A stretch of DNA of 64,000 nucleotides from Salinivirgaceae bacterium (GCA_016284875.1 JAEEPS010000005.1:1-64000), one strand, 5' to 3'; positions 36,591-44,979 are shown, counted from the stretch's first letter. Numbers and translations are program-made. The notes: generated from the sequence alone by a model not told the origin.

Positions 36591-36725
36591 TTACTTAAAG
36601 TACGTCTCTTTTTCCTCATCAGTAAATAGTTTTGAATTTCTGACAAGATTTAAGACTTCATCTAGATGCTCTTGTAGCAATACACCTTTATATTTTGTTA
36701 GTAGAAAAAGATTCTGATAGTTTTT
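36591..36725 (-). other. Out-of-frame coding remnant continuing the 36688 ORF
   Basis: In the +1 frame after the A-run (plus-strand Ts at 36721-36725) a protein-like sequence continues for about 43 residues, including TKYKGVLLQEHLDEVLN and SKLFTDEEKETYFK, to a TAA at 36591-36593. Removing one A from the run joins both frames into a 133-residue protein. This is either a genuine frameshift mutation, a slippery site, or an assembly error. Confidence 0.6.
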
Positions 36726-36993
36726 GTTTGTTAAGTGTTGTTATCTCAGTGCAACACAAAAAAGAGTCATAATCCAGAAAACTATAGTCACGCTTCAACA
36801 ACGGGTATTGCATCTCAAACAATTCTTGCTTGCAATTGAAATAATTGATGTTAGAATTAATGAAAAATAATCCAATATAATTTTGTTCATCCTCACCAAT
36901 AATAACGAAGAACTTACCATGGTCAATGTATTCAAAAATAGTTGAATGAAGAATTACTCCTCGCTGTATCACCAATGATTCGGGCAATTTCAT
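36688..36993 (-). CDS. Small protein partner of the Panacea antitoxin, candidate toxin, probably frameshifted
   Basis: 101 residues as read, of which the last ~11 look foreign. It begins MKLPESLVIQRGVILHST, then FFVIIGEDEQNYIGLFFINSNIN and MQYPLLKRDYSFLDYDSFLCCTEI. I do not recognise a family. The start overlaps the stop of the Panacea gene by 4 bases, the usual coupling for a toxin-antitoxin pair. The natural C terminus appears to continue in another frame to 36591. Predicted as the toxin because Panacea domains act as antitoxins for many unrelated small toxins. If the frameshift is real, the toxin may be inactivated. Confidence 0.6.
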   Translation of the reverse strand: MKLPESLVIQRGVILHSTIFEYIDHGKFFVIIGEDEQNYIGLFFINSNINYFNCKQELFEMQYPLLKRDYSFLDYDSFLCCTEITTLNKQKLSESFSTNKI

Positions 36994-37535
36994 ACCCTTG
37001 AACTATTAAGTGCTACCATTTCATTTACAAAATTGATGTATTCCGTGCTTTCCCCCGTTTCCAAAAGCATATTTTCGATAGAAATAGGATAATCTCTCGG
37101 AGTATTACGCCACGCATAATCATGTGATTTTTCTCTTACCTCGTCCCATGTGAGATTACCATATTTTTCCAATGAATCATCGATTTCTTCAATATCAGAT
37201 TCGGAAAGTTTCTTTAAATCAGCATCTTTCAATGGATTTATAAAATTCCAATTTACAACATTAAAATATTCAGAAAATTGGGATGCGTTTTGAGCAAAGA
37301 AACCGTCACCACGCAACGATTTGAAAATATCATAAATATTTGTCGGAACAGGACCATCGTTCATGGCAATATAAGTATCGCCTGTTATCGAACGAGAATA
37401 CTTTGCCAAATGGTTCCTATCAGAGAAATATAATATTTTGAATATCTTATGAAAATCCTTTCGCTGCAGTCGGTTCGAAACATACAAAACCGCTTGAATA
37501 GATTTGCCGAGATTGAATTTTTGCACTATGCTCAT
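36990..37535 (-). CDS. Panacea (SocA-like, DUF4065) antitoxin-domain protein
   Basis: 181 residues. The core matches the Panacea domain: AVLYVSNRLQRKDFHKIFKILYFSDRNHLAKYSRSITGDTYIAMNDGPVPTNIYD, in particular the KxLYFxDRxHL and GPVPxxIYD blocks. Panacea proteins act as antitoxins in bicistronic PanAT systems by binding varied toxins. The 4-base overlap with the small gene downstream fits this. In this case the antitoxin precedes the partner. Position inside a polysaccharide locus is unusual and suggests cargo or locus stabilisation. Confidence 0.85.
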   Translation of the reverse strand: MSIVQKFNLGKSIQAVLYVSNRLQRKDFHKIFKILYFSDRNHLAKYSRSITGDTYIAMNDGPVPTNIYDIFKSLRGDGFFAQNASQFSEYFNVVNWNFINPLKDADLKKLSESDIEEIDDSLEKYGNLTWDEVREKSHDYAWRNTPRDYPISIENMLLETGESTEYINFVNEMVALNSSRV

Positions 37536-37605
37536 AACTGATTATTCAAAATTATAAAAAGAATTCAACTTTTTGCGTATACAGAAGATTTTTTCAAGGG
37601 CATAT

Positions 37606-38187
37606 TCAAATCAACCTCACATAATCCGCCACATCCTTCAAACTTCCAGACAAGCAATATCCTGCATCAGTTTTGGTTAAAACTCCCGATTTCTCAAGAT
37701 TGATAGCTGCCGATAGAATACTTTTTCGGTCGAAAGGTTCGGGGGTTGAATTGTTGCTTTTTAATTGTGTCTCTATATCGTTGATATTCGCGCTATTGCT
37801 TTGATGAACACAACCAATTATCGCTGATATTAATACAAGTTCACTGCTGTCGGATATTGAGTTGACAAAACCTGCGCTCTGAATCACGTATGGTATGCTA
37901 CGCTTGTATGCTTCGGTTATGCGCGAATCCTGGTTATCAAGTTGAGATTGCAGCGTCGCGGCCGTATCAGTATTGCTTTGCTTTTGAAGCTGTTTTATTT
38001 CAACTGCAAGGTTATCAACTATCTGGTAATATTCTTGCATTTCATCTTCAATATTGAAACAATCGCGGCCGCTGAACACATTGAGCATCAAGGCCGATTT
38101 ATGCAGCCGCAATCTGCCGAAAGGTGAAAGCTCTGTCTTCAACCTCATCAGAATCAGCATACATAATATTGTTCTTGAATCACTCAT
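37606..38187 (-). CDS. Hypothetical protein
   Basis: 193 residues, no family recognised. The N-terminal third (SPFGRLRLHKSALMLNVFSG) is basic. The middle has a coiled-coil-like stretch (EYYQIVDNLAVEIKQLQKQ), then a helix-rich half with DRKSILSAAINLEKSGVLTKTDAGYCLS that resembles a winged-helix-like recognition segment. A regulatory or adapter role is possible but not supported further. It lies between the Panacea gene and the DegT aminotransferase gene, with 70- and 27-base gaps. Confidence 0.55.
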   Translation of the reverse strand: MSDSRTILCMLILMRLKTELSPFGRLRLHKSALMLNVFSGRDCFNIEDEMQEYYQIVDNLAVEIKQLQKQSNTDTAATLQSQLDNQDSRITEAYKRSIPYVIQSAGFVNSISDSSELVLISAIIGCVHQSNSANINDIETQLKSNNSTPEPFDRKSILSAAINLEKSGVLTKTDAGYCLSGSLKDVADYVRLI

Positions 38188-38214
38188 TTGGCAAAAGTTG
38201 CGACAATGCCTATC

Positions 38215-39501
38215 CTACTCAAAGCAACTTCTAATTATCTCAATAATAATATCTTGTTGCTCGGGAGTCATCTTGTTGTCCGATGGCAGGCACAAGCCGC
38301 GCGCAAAAATATCGGCACCGACATCGTTTGCCTCACCACAATCGATATAGGCGTTCGACTGGCCGCGGCCGTTGCCGTTGGCTGTCACAAACGGGTTCAT
38401 TCGGTAGATTGGCTGCATATGCATCGGCTTCCAGATTGGGCGGCCTTCGGCATTGAATTTTGCCAAAGTTTCAAGGATTTCCGTCGGACAGGTTTTGCCT
38501 TTCTCGGCAATGTACATTGGCTCGTTCTCGCTGCGGACCTGACGGCACATTGCTTCGGGCTTGATAAGCATACAACTGAGCCAATAATTCGGAACGCTGT
38601 TTGCCGAATCAAATGGATTCATTGTAACTGGCAGCCCCTCAAAGCCTTTCTTATAACGCTCGTAGATGGCACGTTTCTGCGCGATATGTTCGTCGAGATA
38701 GTTCATCTGGCCGCGAACAATACCTGCAATTATGTTCGACATTCGGTAATTATAGCCGATTTCTTCGTGTTGATACCACGGTGCGGCCTCGCGCGATTGG
38801 GTTGACCATTTGCGCACCTTGTCGGCATCTTCTTTGCTGTTTGTCAGGAACATACCGCCTGATGAGCCTGTGATTATCTTATTGCCATTGAAACTGATTG
38901 CGCCAAAATCGCCAAAGCCACCAGTTTCTTTACTCTTATAGGTAGCACCGAATGATTCTGCGGCATCTTCAACAATGAGTGCACCGTGGCAGTTGCAGAT
39001 TTCGCGAATCTCATCAATCTTTCCTGGGATACCATAAAGATGAGCCACCACAACAAGTCTGACATCGGGATATATCTCAAAGGCTTTTTCAAGCGCTTTC
39101 GGGCACATATTCCACGTATCAGGCTCTGTATCAATAAAGACAGCCTCACCATCTTCGTAAGCGACAGGATTGATTGTAGCGTCGAAAGTCATATCAGAGC
39201 AGAAGACTTTGTGGCCTTGCAGAGTACCGCAGTTCGGTTTTGCCTGACCATAAAGTTTCTCACCAGCAAGTTTTGTTGCCAAATGAAGCGCGGCCGTTCC
39301 GCAAGAGAGCGCAACAGCATATTTAACTCCAATACGCTCTGCAACAATCTTTTCCACCTCGTTGATATTCTCTCCAGCAGTGGTTATCCAGTTCTTTACA
39401 AAAGCATCGTTCACCCATTTTTGTTCATCGCCGTGCATTGTAGGCGATGACAGCCAAACCTTCTTTTCGAATGGTTTTATGTTTTTGGTATTCTGAAACA
39501 T
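38215..39501 (-). CDS. DegT/DnrJ/EryC1/StrS-family sugar aminotransferase
   Basis: 428 residues. KVWLSSPTMHGDEQKWVNDAF at the N terminus, ALSCGTAALHLATKLAG, LIVEDAAESFGATYKSKETGGFGDFGAISFNGNKIITG (PLP lysine in NGNK) and EIGYNYRMSNIIAGIVRGQM. It should aminate a nucleotide-linked keto sugar, as in pathways to amino-dideoxy sugars. First structural gene after upxY. The partner dehydratase is not in the window. Slightly longer than the family average because of the segment around GEKLYGQAKPNCGTLQ. Confidence 0.9.
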   Translation of the reverse strand: MFQNTKNIKPFEKKVWLSSPTMHGDEQKWVNDAFVKNWITTAGENINEVEKIVAERIGVKYAVALSCGTAALHLATKLAGEKLYGQAKPNCGTLQGHKVFCSDMTFDATINPVAYEDGEAVFIDTEPDTWNMCPKALEKAFEIYPDVRLVVVAHLYGIPGKIDEIREICNCHGALIVEDAAESFGATYKSKETGGFGDFGAISFNGNKIITGSSGGMFLTNSKEDADKVRKWSTQSREAAPWYQHEEIGYNYRMSNIIAGIVRGQMNYLDEHIAQKRAIYERYKKGFEGLPVTMNPFDSANSVPNYWLSCMLIKPEAMCRQVRSENEPMYIAEKGKTCPTEILETLAKFNAEGRPIWKPMHMQPIYRMNPFVTANGNGRGQSNAYIDCGEANDVGADIFARGLCLPSDNKMTPEQQDIIIEIIRSCFE

Positions 39502-39504
39502 CTT

Positions 39505-39593
39505 GTTGGGTTGTAAGTTATTAGTTTTAAGTTGTAAGTTATTTAGTTATAAGTTTTTCAACTTCTAAACATCTTAACTTCTCAACTTTTTCG
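39505..39593. repeat. Low-complexity intergenic tract (AAGTTGTAAGTTATT words)
   Basis: The gap between upxY and the DegT gene is almost wholly imperfect copies of TTGTAAGTTATTAGTT and AACTTCTAAACATCTTAACTTCT. The left part (AAGTT words) and the right part (AACTT words) are complementary, so it can fold as an RNA stem. Function unknown. Confidence 0.6.
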
Positions 39594-40091
39594 TCATTCA
39601 ATTTCAAGTTGGTCGACAGGCAAATCAACGGAGATACTTGCAAGTCCATCGAGTACAATATAGAAGTGTTTTTTGCCATTGGCGCGATTGACAATTCCTT
39701 GTAAACCATCAAATTGGCCGCCGTGAATGGTTACTCTGTCGCCTATGGCCACATCAACGCACTCAAGTTTAACTTCGGGAGCATTGCAAACCCGCATGAA
39801 ATCGTGCATCTGCTTGTCACTCACAATCATACTCGAGTTTGTGTTGCGGTCAACGAGATAGTGCACATCGTACTTCATGTTGTTCGACAAGGCGAATCGG
39901 TCATCGGCCTCAATGCGGACAAAAACCATCGATGGCAGGACGGGCGTCTCTATCTTCTTCTTGCGTCCGTGGCCGTAATAGTGGAAATCGGTTGTGGTGG
40001 GCAAGAAGTGCTCAACGCCCATCGCCTGCAACACCGTTCTGACGGCTTTTTCCTGCCTCGGCTTTGTTTTCAGAACATACCAATTTACCAT
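39594..40091 (-). CDS. upxY: UpxY-family NusG-like transcription antiterminator
   Basis: 165 residues. N-terminal NGN domain (WYVLKTKPRQEKAVRTVLQAMGVEHFLPTTTDF...PVLPSMVFVRIEA) and C-terminal KOW domain (AIGDRVTIHGGQFDGLQGIVNRANGKKHFYIVLDG). UpxY proteins load on RNA polymerase at the 5' leader of their own capsule operon and allow read-through, so this marks the start of the polysaccharide transcription unit. A UpxZ partner, usual directly after UpxY in Bacteroides, is not present. Leader region at 40092-40365. Confidence 0.9.
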   Translation of the reverse strand: MVNWYVLKTKPRQEKAVRTVLQAMGVEHFLPTTTDFHYYGHGRKKKIETPVLPSMVFVRIEADDRFALSNNMKYDVHYLVDRNTNSSMIVSDKQMHDFMRVCNAPEVKLECVDVAIGDRVTIHGGQFDGLQGIVNRANGKKHFYIVLDGLASISVDLPVDQLEIE

Positions 40092-40365
40092 ATCTACACG
40101 GCTTCGCCACTGTCGGGTGTGGCTTCACTTCACGACCACATCGGATTTAATCTTGTAAAGACGCTGATTACCAGCAATCTATTCAGCATAGTCCGACATG
40201 CCTCTTCTTCGTTAAACGAAACGCAATAATAGCACTATATTCTCAATTTTGGAATTGGAATTTGAGCAACTGGAGTTAATTTGCGGTAAAGAATCTTGGT
40301 CGGTTCTTCAATATAATCGGCCTATCAATGCTGCGTCAGCAAATAAAAATCAATGTAACAAACAG
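40092..40365 (-). promoter_or_regulatory. 5' leader region of the polysaccharide locus, no clear promoter
   Basis: 274 non-coding bases before upxY. No exact minus-strand TAnnTTTG box was found and no inverted-repeat pair of the kind flanking Bacteroides invertible promoters. Two minor features: a GCCAC/GTGGC hairpin at 40106-40123, 15 bases before the upxY ATG, and a TTCGTT-A-AACGAA palindrome at 40208-40220. It may hold the UpxY recognition site; the locus may also be transcribed by read-through from aroC and the NYN gene. Confidence 0.45.
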
Positions 40366-41370
40366 TTATGCTGTTTCAACTGTTGCTTGATCAAGCTTCT
40401 CGTCAACAAAAGAGAAAACAAGACGGTTTTGTTCGGTCAGTATTTCGACGCCAGGCACAGAGCCTATCAGTTTCGACAAGGTCGGGAAACCATAATCGTA
40501 AGGGCGGAATTCGGGGTTTTCTATCCTGATTTTCTTGCCGATTACATCGAGCGGATATTTATTTGGTGCAATTTCCTCACCATCAATGGCTTTCTGAAGC
40601 ATGTCGGTGAATTTTGCAGCCGCTTTGCTTTTCAACCGCGCTTTCGCCACTTCAACCTTTTTCTTCAACGCATCGTTATTTTTCTGAAGTTTAGCCAATT
40701 GCGATTCAAGTTTTTTCGTGCCGCCCGTCGCTGTGCGCAGTTCCTTTTTCACTGTCGACAATTCTTTACGCAAATCGGTCATGGCTTTATTTTTCTCTTT
40801 CATCTTGACCGCCTGCGCCTTTATGGATTTATCCTTTTCAGCAATTTTCGAGTTCAGTGACTCAACCATACTCTTCAGCCGCATCGGGTTGGCCGTATCA
40901 ACCGACGATGCAAGTCGGTCTTGATTGATGAACAAATCGCAAATGCTAATGAAATTGTAGTTGGTTTTGCGCTGCCCCACTCCAATCACATACTTGCCTT
41001 CGTTGCGGATTCTGACGGCCAAATTGCTGAAATCGCCGTCGCTCGAAACAATGGCGAAAGCGTCGTATCGGCCTGTGTGAAGCAGGTCCATGGCATCAAT
41101 CACCATGGCAATGTCGGTGGTGTTTTTTTGCGTGCTGTGCACAAAATGGTGCATCGTTCGCAAGGCGCACATCGAAACCACATCGCTCCAAAGTTTCAGT
41201 TTGTCCTGCGACCAATCGCCGTAGACGCGTTTGGTTGTTATGGTACCCAACTGTCCGAGTCTTGCCAAAATCGACTCAACCTTTTGTTTATCAACATTTT
41301 CACCATCGATAAGCACTGCCATCGAATTGAATTTTGTGTCGGGTTCCTTATGTGCGTTCTGTCTTGTCAT
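40366..41370 (-). CDS. NYN-domain ribonuclease-like protein with coiled coil and OST-HTH/LOTUS domain
   Basis: 334 residues from the ATG at 41370. NYN (PIN-like) domain ~15-160 with MAVLIDGENVDKQ, NTTDIAMVIDAMDLLHTGRYD and IVSSDGDFSNLAVRIR, preserving the acidic residues of an Mg-dependent ribonuclease. Then a long Lys-rich coiled coil (~175-255) and a C-terminal LOTUS-like domain (AAAKFTDMLQKAIDG...FRPYDYGFPTLSKLIGSVPGVEI). Such NYN-LOTUS proteins are predicted RNA nucleases or binders. The gene follows aroC by 32 bases in the same direction. The NYN-LOTUS pairing is known in bacteria; targets are not. Confidence 0.85.
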   Translation of the reverse strand: MTRQNAHKEPDTKFNSMAVLIDGENVDKQKVESILARLGQLGTITTKRVYGDWSQDKLKLWSDVVSMCALRTMHHFVHSTQKNTTDIAMVIDAMDLLHTGRYDAFAIVSSDGDFSNLAVRIRNEGKYVIGVGQRKTNYNFISICDLFINQDRLASSVDTANPMRLKSMVESLNSKIAEKDKSIKAQAVKMKEKNKAMTDLRKELSTVKKELRTATGGTKKLESQLAKLQKNNDALKKKVEVAKARLKSKAAAKFTDMLQKAIDGEEIAPNKYPLDVIGKKIRIENPEFRPYDYGFPTLSKLIGSVPGVEILTEQNRLVFSFVDEKLDQATVETA

Positions 41371-41402
41371 TATCAACTAAACACCAACAAATCAACAATT
41401 TA

Positions 41403-42371
41403 TCACATCCGCAACTTCAAATCGGCCAGCACAATGGCGGTCATTGCTTCGACAATGGGCGGAACGCGCAGGGCGATACAAGCGTCGTGGCGGCCTTTAA
41501 CTATCAGTGGCTCAACCTTGTGAGTCTCAAAATTGTAGGTCTGCTGCTCGCGGGCAATGCTTGCTGTGGGCTTCACGGCCAGACGGAAATAAAGTTCGTT
41601 GCCATTGGTGATGCCGCCGTTGATGCCGCCAGCGTTGTTGGTGGCTGTTGTGCCGCGCTCGTCGATGATTGCGTCGTTATGCTGCGAGCCAACCATTTTG
41701 GCAGCCGCAAAACCGCTTCCGAATTCAATGCCCTTGACGGCAGGAATGGCAAACACAGCGTGGCTGATGAGCGACTCCACCGAATCCCAGAAAGGCTCAC
41801 CAAGCCCGACAGGCAGACCATTCACTCGGCAATCGACAATGCCGCCAACCGAATCGTTCTGCTCCATTGCCTTTGCCACAGCCGCCTCGATATCGGCTTG
41901 ACCGCCAACTTCAACAATCGTCGATTTGATGCTGACGCCATCGAGCACCTTTTTGGCCACAACGCCTGCGGCCACAATGCCCACCGTGTTACGCGCCGAG
42001 AAATGTCCGCCGCCGCGGTAATCGTTGAAACCCTGATATTTACATTTCCCCGTAAAATCGGCGTGGCCAGGACGGGGCTGCGCCACAAGGTTCGAATAGT
42101 CCGACGAATGGGTGTTGGCGTTTTTGAACAAAATGGTTATCGGGGTGCCAGTGGTATGGCCGTCGAACACGCCCGAAACAATCTCAGGCTCGTCGGCCTC
42201 GATGCGCGGCGTGGTGCCTTTCGCGCCACTTTTGCGACGTTGCAAGTCGGCGGTGAAATCGCTGTCAGTCAGTGCGATACCTGCAGGGCAGCCGTCAATC
42301 ACAACGCCCACCTGCGCTCCGTGCGACTCACCAAAAATGCTCACTCTGAAGATTCTACCAAATGTGTTCAT
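41403..42371 (-). CDS. aroC: Chorismate synthase
   Basis: 322 residues from the ATG at 42371 (MNTFGRIFRVSIFGESHG). Signature blocks: FGESHGAQVGVVIDGCPAG, QRRKSGAKGTTPRIEADE, QPRPGHADFTGKCKYQGFNDYRGGGHFSARNT, and the flavin-contacting GGI(N)GGITNG. It makes chorismate from EPSP with reduced FMN. Somewhat shorter than the common ~360 residues because the C terminus ends soon after VEAMTAIVLADL. It starts 10 bases after the thioesterase stop codon. Confidence 0.96.
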   Translation of the reverse strand: MNTFGRIFRVSIFGESHGAQVGVVIDGCPAGIALTDSDFTADLQRRKSGAKGTTPRIEADEPEIVSGVFDGHTTGTPITILFKNANTHSSDYSNLVAQPRPGHADFTGKCKYQGFNDYRGGGHFSARNTVGIVAAGVVAKKVLDGVSIKSTIVEVGGQADIEAAVAKAMEQNDSVGGIVDCRVNGLPVGLGEPFWDSVESLISHAVFAIPAVKGIEFGSGFAAAKMVGSQHNDAIIDERGTTATNNAGGINGGITNGNELYFRLAVKPTASIAREQQTYNFETHKVEPLIVKGRHDACIALRVPPIVEAMTAIVLADLKLRM

Positions 42372-42381
42372 AATCAATATT

Positions 42382-43089
42382 TTATTTTTTCAATTCGATG
42401 ATTGTGCTTATCTGCTCCGCCAATTTCTCCACAACAAATATAGTGTCATCGGACTGATTAACAACTTCTAAAATCAGTTCATCGGACAGTTTGGCAGGTT
42501 TTTTAAACTCAACGCGCATATTGCGGACCTCGAAATCATCAGGCAGGGCCTCGAGCGCCAAACGAATGTAGTTGGCGTTGTTCATATGGCGGTTATAGTC
42601 GATGTCGTTGCGCTGCACCACATAACTAACTGTACTCGTTGGATTTATCTTCGGCACAATAATTCTACGGTCGGCATAATTCATCTCAAGTTTAGGCTCT
42701 CGATTGAAATTTGCGACCAATTCGTCGCTGATTTTGTTCAGTTTGCCAGTGTCGAGTTTTACAAACGCACCCGTGCTCCAACTCTTGTAGCAAGGCAGTC
42801 CGTTGGCATCGTAGATGAACGTATTGCGGAAACCGAACATCGGATTAATGTCGAAAACCGATGTGGTAACTTTCAGATTCTCTTTGTATTGCGGTACTCG
42901 CACAACTTCGACCTGCCGCGATGCCAGAAGTTGAGCCATTCCGTTTTCGGTAAAGTATTGGTCGTAAACAGGTTCCGATGTTTTCCAAAGTTCTGAACAA
43001 TCCTGCATCATCTGCAAAGCCGAAAACAGTTTTAAACGACCGTCGGCATCGCACATCGAGACTGTAACTTTGTAATCGAGACTATACAT
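42382..43089 (-). CDS. Acyl-ACP thioesterase (FatA/FatB family)
   Basis: 235 residues, double hot-dog fold. LDYKVTVSMCDADGRLKLFSALQMMQDC in the first half; in the second, the catalytic region VVQRNDIDYNRHMNNANYIRLALEAL with the conserved Asn/His. It releases fatty acids from acyl-ACP. The gene overlaps the end of aroA by 8 bases and lies between aroA and aroC, so it is locked into the shikimate operon although its chemistry is unrelated. Confidence 0.9.
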   Translation of the reverse strand: MYSLDYKVTVSMCDADGRLKLFSALQMMQDCSELWKTSEPVYDQYFTENGMAQLLASRQVEVVRVPQYKENLKVTTSVFDINPMFGFRNTFIYDANGLPCYKSWSTGAFVKLDTGKLNKISDELVANFNREPKLEMNYADRRIIVPKINPTSTVSYVVQRNDIDYNRHMNNANYIRLALEALPDDFEVRNMRVEFKKPAKLSDELILEVVNQSDDTIFVVEKLAEQISTIIELKK

Positions 43090-44335
43090 TTCTTGTAACT
43101 ATTTCAAAATCATCGAAAAAGCCAGGATACGACTTGCCGACACACTCCGTGCCTTCGATTGTCACAGCCGACGAAGCCGTCAAAGCGCAGAGTGCCAGCG
43201 ACATAGCCATACGGTGGTCGTTGCAGGCCGAAGCCGTGCCACCGCTTATCGGGCCGCCAGTCACAACCATACTGTCACCTTCAAACTCAACGCAGATGCC
43301 GAGTTTGCCAAGTTCGCGCCTGATTGCTTCCGCACGGTTGCTCTCCTTATGCGTCAGCCGATGAACGCCCGCAATGGCCGATTTTCCCTTGCAATTGGCC
43401 GCCAGAGCCGCCACAACGGGGAACAAATCGGGACAATCGGTGGCATTGAATTTGAAGGGCTGCAGATTATCGTTTTTATTGACAATCAAGCAATTGTCGG
43501 CATCGAAAGCGAATTGTGTGCCCGTAAGGCGCAGAATGTCGAGAATAGCGCGGTCGGCTTGAGCCGATTGCGGATTCAAACCATTGATTTTCAGCGTTCC
43601 AGCAATGACCGCGGCAACAATAAACGCCGCCGCCCCACTCCAATCGCCTTCAACGCGGTATTCTGCGTTGGCGTACTGCTGCCCGCCCTTTATGCTGAAC
43701 TGCTCATAGTTGGCATTTTCAACCGAAACGCCAAAATCGCGCATTATCTGAAGTGTCATATCGATGTACGGACGGCTCGTCAAATTGCTGACTGTCAGCA
43801 CCGAATCGGTTTTGAGTGTTGGCAACGCGAGCAACAATCCCGTCAGGAACTGCGAACTTACCGAACCGTCAACCGTGGCTTTTCCGCCTCTCATCGGGCC
43901 TTTGACCTTGATTGGCAACAACCCTTTATCCGACTGAATATCAACGCCTAACTGACGCAAAGTATCCTCCATAAAACCAACAGGCCGCTGCTGCAACGAC
44001 CCCTCACCTGTCAGCAACACCTCGCTACCGAGCAACGATGCAACGGGCGTGAACATTCGAAGTGCCAAACCCGACTCGCCGCAATGCAAATGACTGCCAC
44101 TCAATCCGTTGACAGGCGGAACAATCTTCAGTTCGGCATCGGAAAGGTCAACCTCGCAGCCAAGACTTTTGGCAACGCCAATCGCCGCACGGCAATCGTT
44201 GCAATCCGATAAGTTGCTGATTATGGTCGGTTTATGCGACAAAACGGCAAGCGCAATGGCACGCTGCATATAACTTTTCGATGGCGGCGCCGTCACGCTT
44301 CCTGCAACTTTCGATGGCTTTATAGTTAAATTCAT
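43082..44335 (-). CDS. aroA: 3-phosphoshikimate 1-carboxyvinyltransferase (EPSP synthase)
   Basis: 417 residues. PPSKSYMQRAIALA (residues 17-30), LHCGESGLALRMFTP, VSSQFLTGLLLALP, ATDCPDLFPVVAALAAN, RLTHKESNRAEAI and NDHRMAMSLALCAL cover all the conserved active-site segments. It joins PEP to shikimate-3-phosphate. The sequence CGESGLALRMF has Ser-Gly-Leu-Ala in place of the usual SGTA/TRF of class I enzymes, as in many Bacteroidota. Start overlaps the aroD stop by 4 bases. Confidence 0.95.
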   Translation of the reverse strand: MNLTIKPSKVAGSVTAPPSKSYMQRAIALAVLSHKPTIISNLSDCNDCRAAIGVAKSLGCEVDLSDAELKIVPPVNGLSGSHLHCGESGLALRMFTPVASLLGSEVLLTGEGSLQQRPVGFMEDTLRQLGVDIQSDKGLLPIKVKGPMRGGKATVDGSVSSQFLTGLLLALPTLKTDSVLTVSNLTSRPYIDMTLQIMRDFGVSVENANYEQFSIKGGQQYANAEYRVEGDWSGAAAFIVAAVIAGTLKINGLNPQSAQADRAILDILRLTGTQFAFDADNCLIVNKNDNLQPFKFNATDCPDLFPVVAALAANCKGKSAIAGVHRLTHKESNRAEAIRRELGKLGICVEFEGDSMVVTGGPISGGTASACNDHRMAMSLALCALTASSAVTIEGTECVGKSYPGFFDDFEIVTRNV

Positions 44336-44979
44336 TTTGTTTCGGTAAGCAATTGTTTCATTTTGAGCATAATACCTTCGTCGATTTGGCCAGGTGCGGT
44401 TGCACCGCCGTCGGCTGTGGCGACAAAAGTGAATGGCGCGCCCATTGTGATGGCGGCAATGCGAGTCAATGCGCCCACACGTCCCATTCCGATTGCAAGC
44501 ATCTGATAATCGGCATTATACAGATTCAACAGATTCATAACATCGGTTTTGCTATGGCACATACAAGCCAACTTGACCACATCGGCGCCCATTGAGTGAG
44601 CGATGTTGGCAATCTGCTGCAATTCAAGAAATTGCGGCGTCTCGTCGTAATTGTGATACGACACAATCACCTTGCAGTTGTGCCTGCGGGCAATGCTGAT
44701 AATGTTTTTGCGATAGTCGTCGTCGGCCTCAACCTCAACATCAACCCAAGCGGCACCACCCTCGATGGCGGCTTGCAAATAGGCGGTTTGTTCGGCTTGC
44801 GACAGACCGACGGGGCGGCACGTTGCAAGCATATTCTTGTGAGTGCCAAACAGTTGGCGAGTCTGCTCAAGCGTCAGGCCCGACTCCTCAAGTCGGATTT
44901 CGACCATTTCCGCCCCTTCAACCAGACGGCAGATGCTGTCGTAACCCTTTTGCGCCACCGAACGGCATAATGCTGTCAT
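44332..44979 (-). CDS. aroD: Type I 3-dehydroquinate dehydratase
   Basis: 215 residues. MVEIRLEESGL, VSYHNYDETP (catalytic His-containing segment) and ADVVKLACMCHSKTDVM with the Schiff-base lysine identify the type I (class I aldolase-like) enzyme. The end, FTFVATADGGATAPGQI, matches the conserved substrate-binding loop. It turns 3-dehydroquinate into 3-dehydroshikimate. Both junctions are 4-base ATGA overlaps (aroB before, aroA after). On the short side of the family. Confidence 0.92.
   Translation of the reverse strand: MTALCRSVAQKGYDSICRLVEGAEMVEIRLEESGLTLEQTRQLFGTHKNMLATCRPVGLSQAEQTAYLQAAIEGGAAWVDVEVEADDDYRKNIISIARRHNCKVIVSYHNYDETPQFLELQQIANIAHSMGADVVKLACMCHSKTDVMNLLNLYNADYQMLAIGMGRVGALTRIAAITMGAPFTFVATADGGATAPGQIDEGIMLKMKQLLTETK

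Noticed and set aside
40092-40365. Possible invertible promoter before upxY
   Set aside because: No pair of inverted repeats of useful length flanks a promoter-like sequence; only short palindromes were found.
41334-42401. Long plus-strand ORF of 355 codons opposite aroC
   Set aside because: It is a shadow of a gene with all chorismate synthase motifs; its translation is rich in His, Arg and Cys with no recognisable domain.
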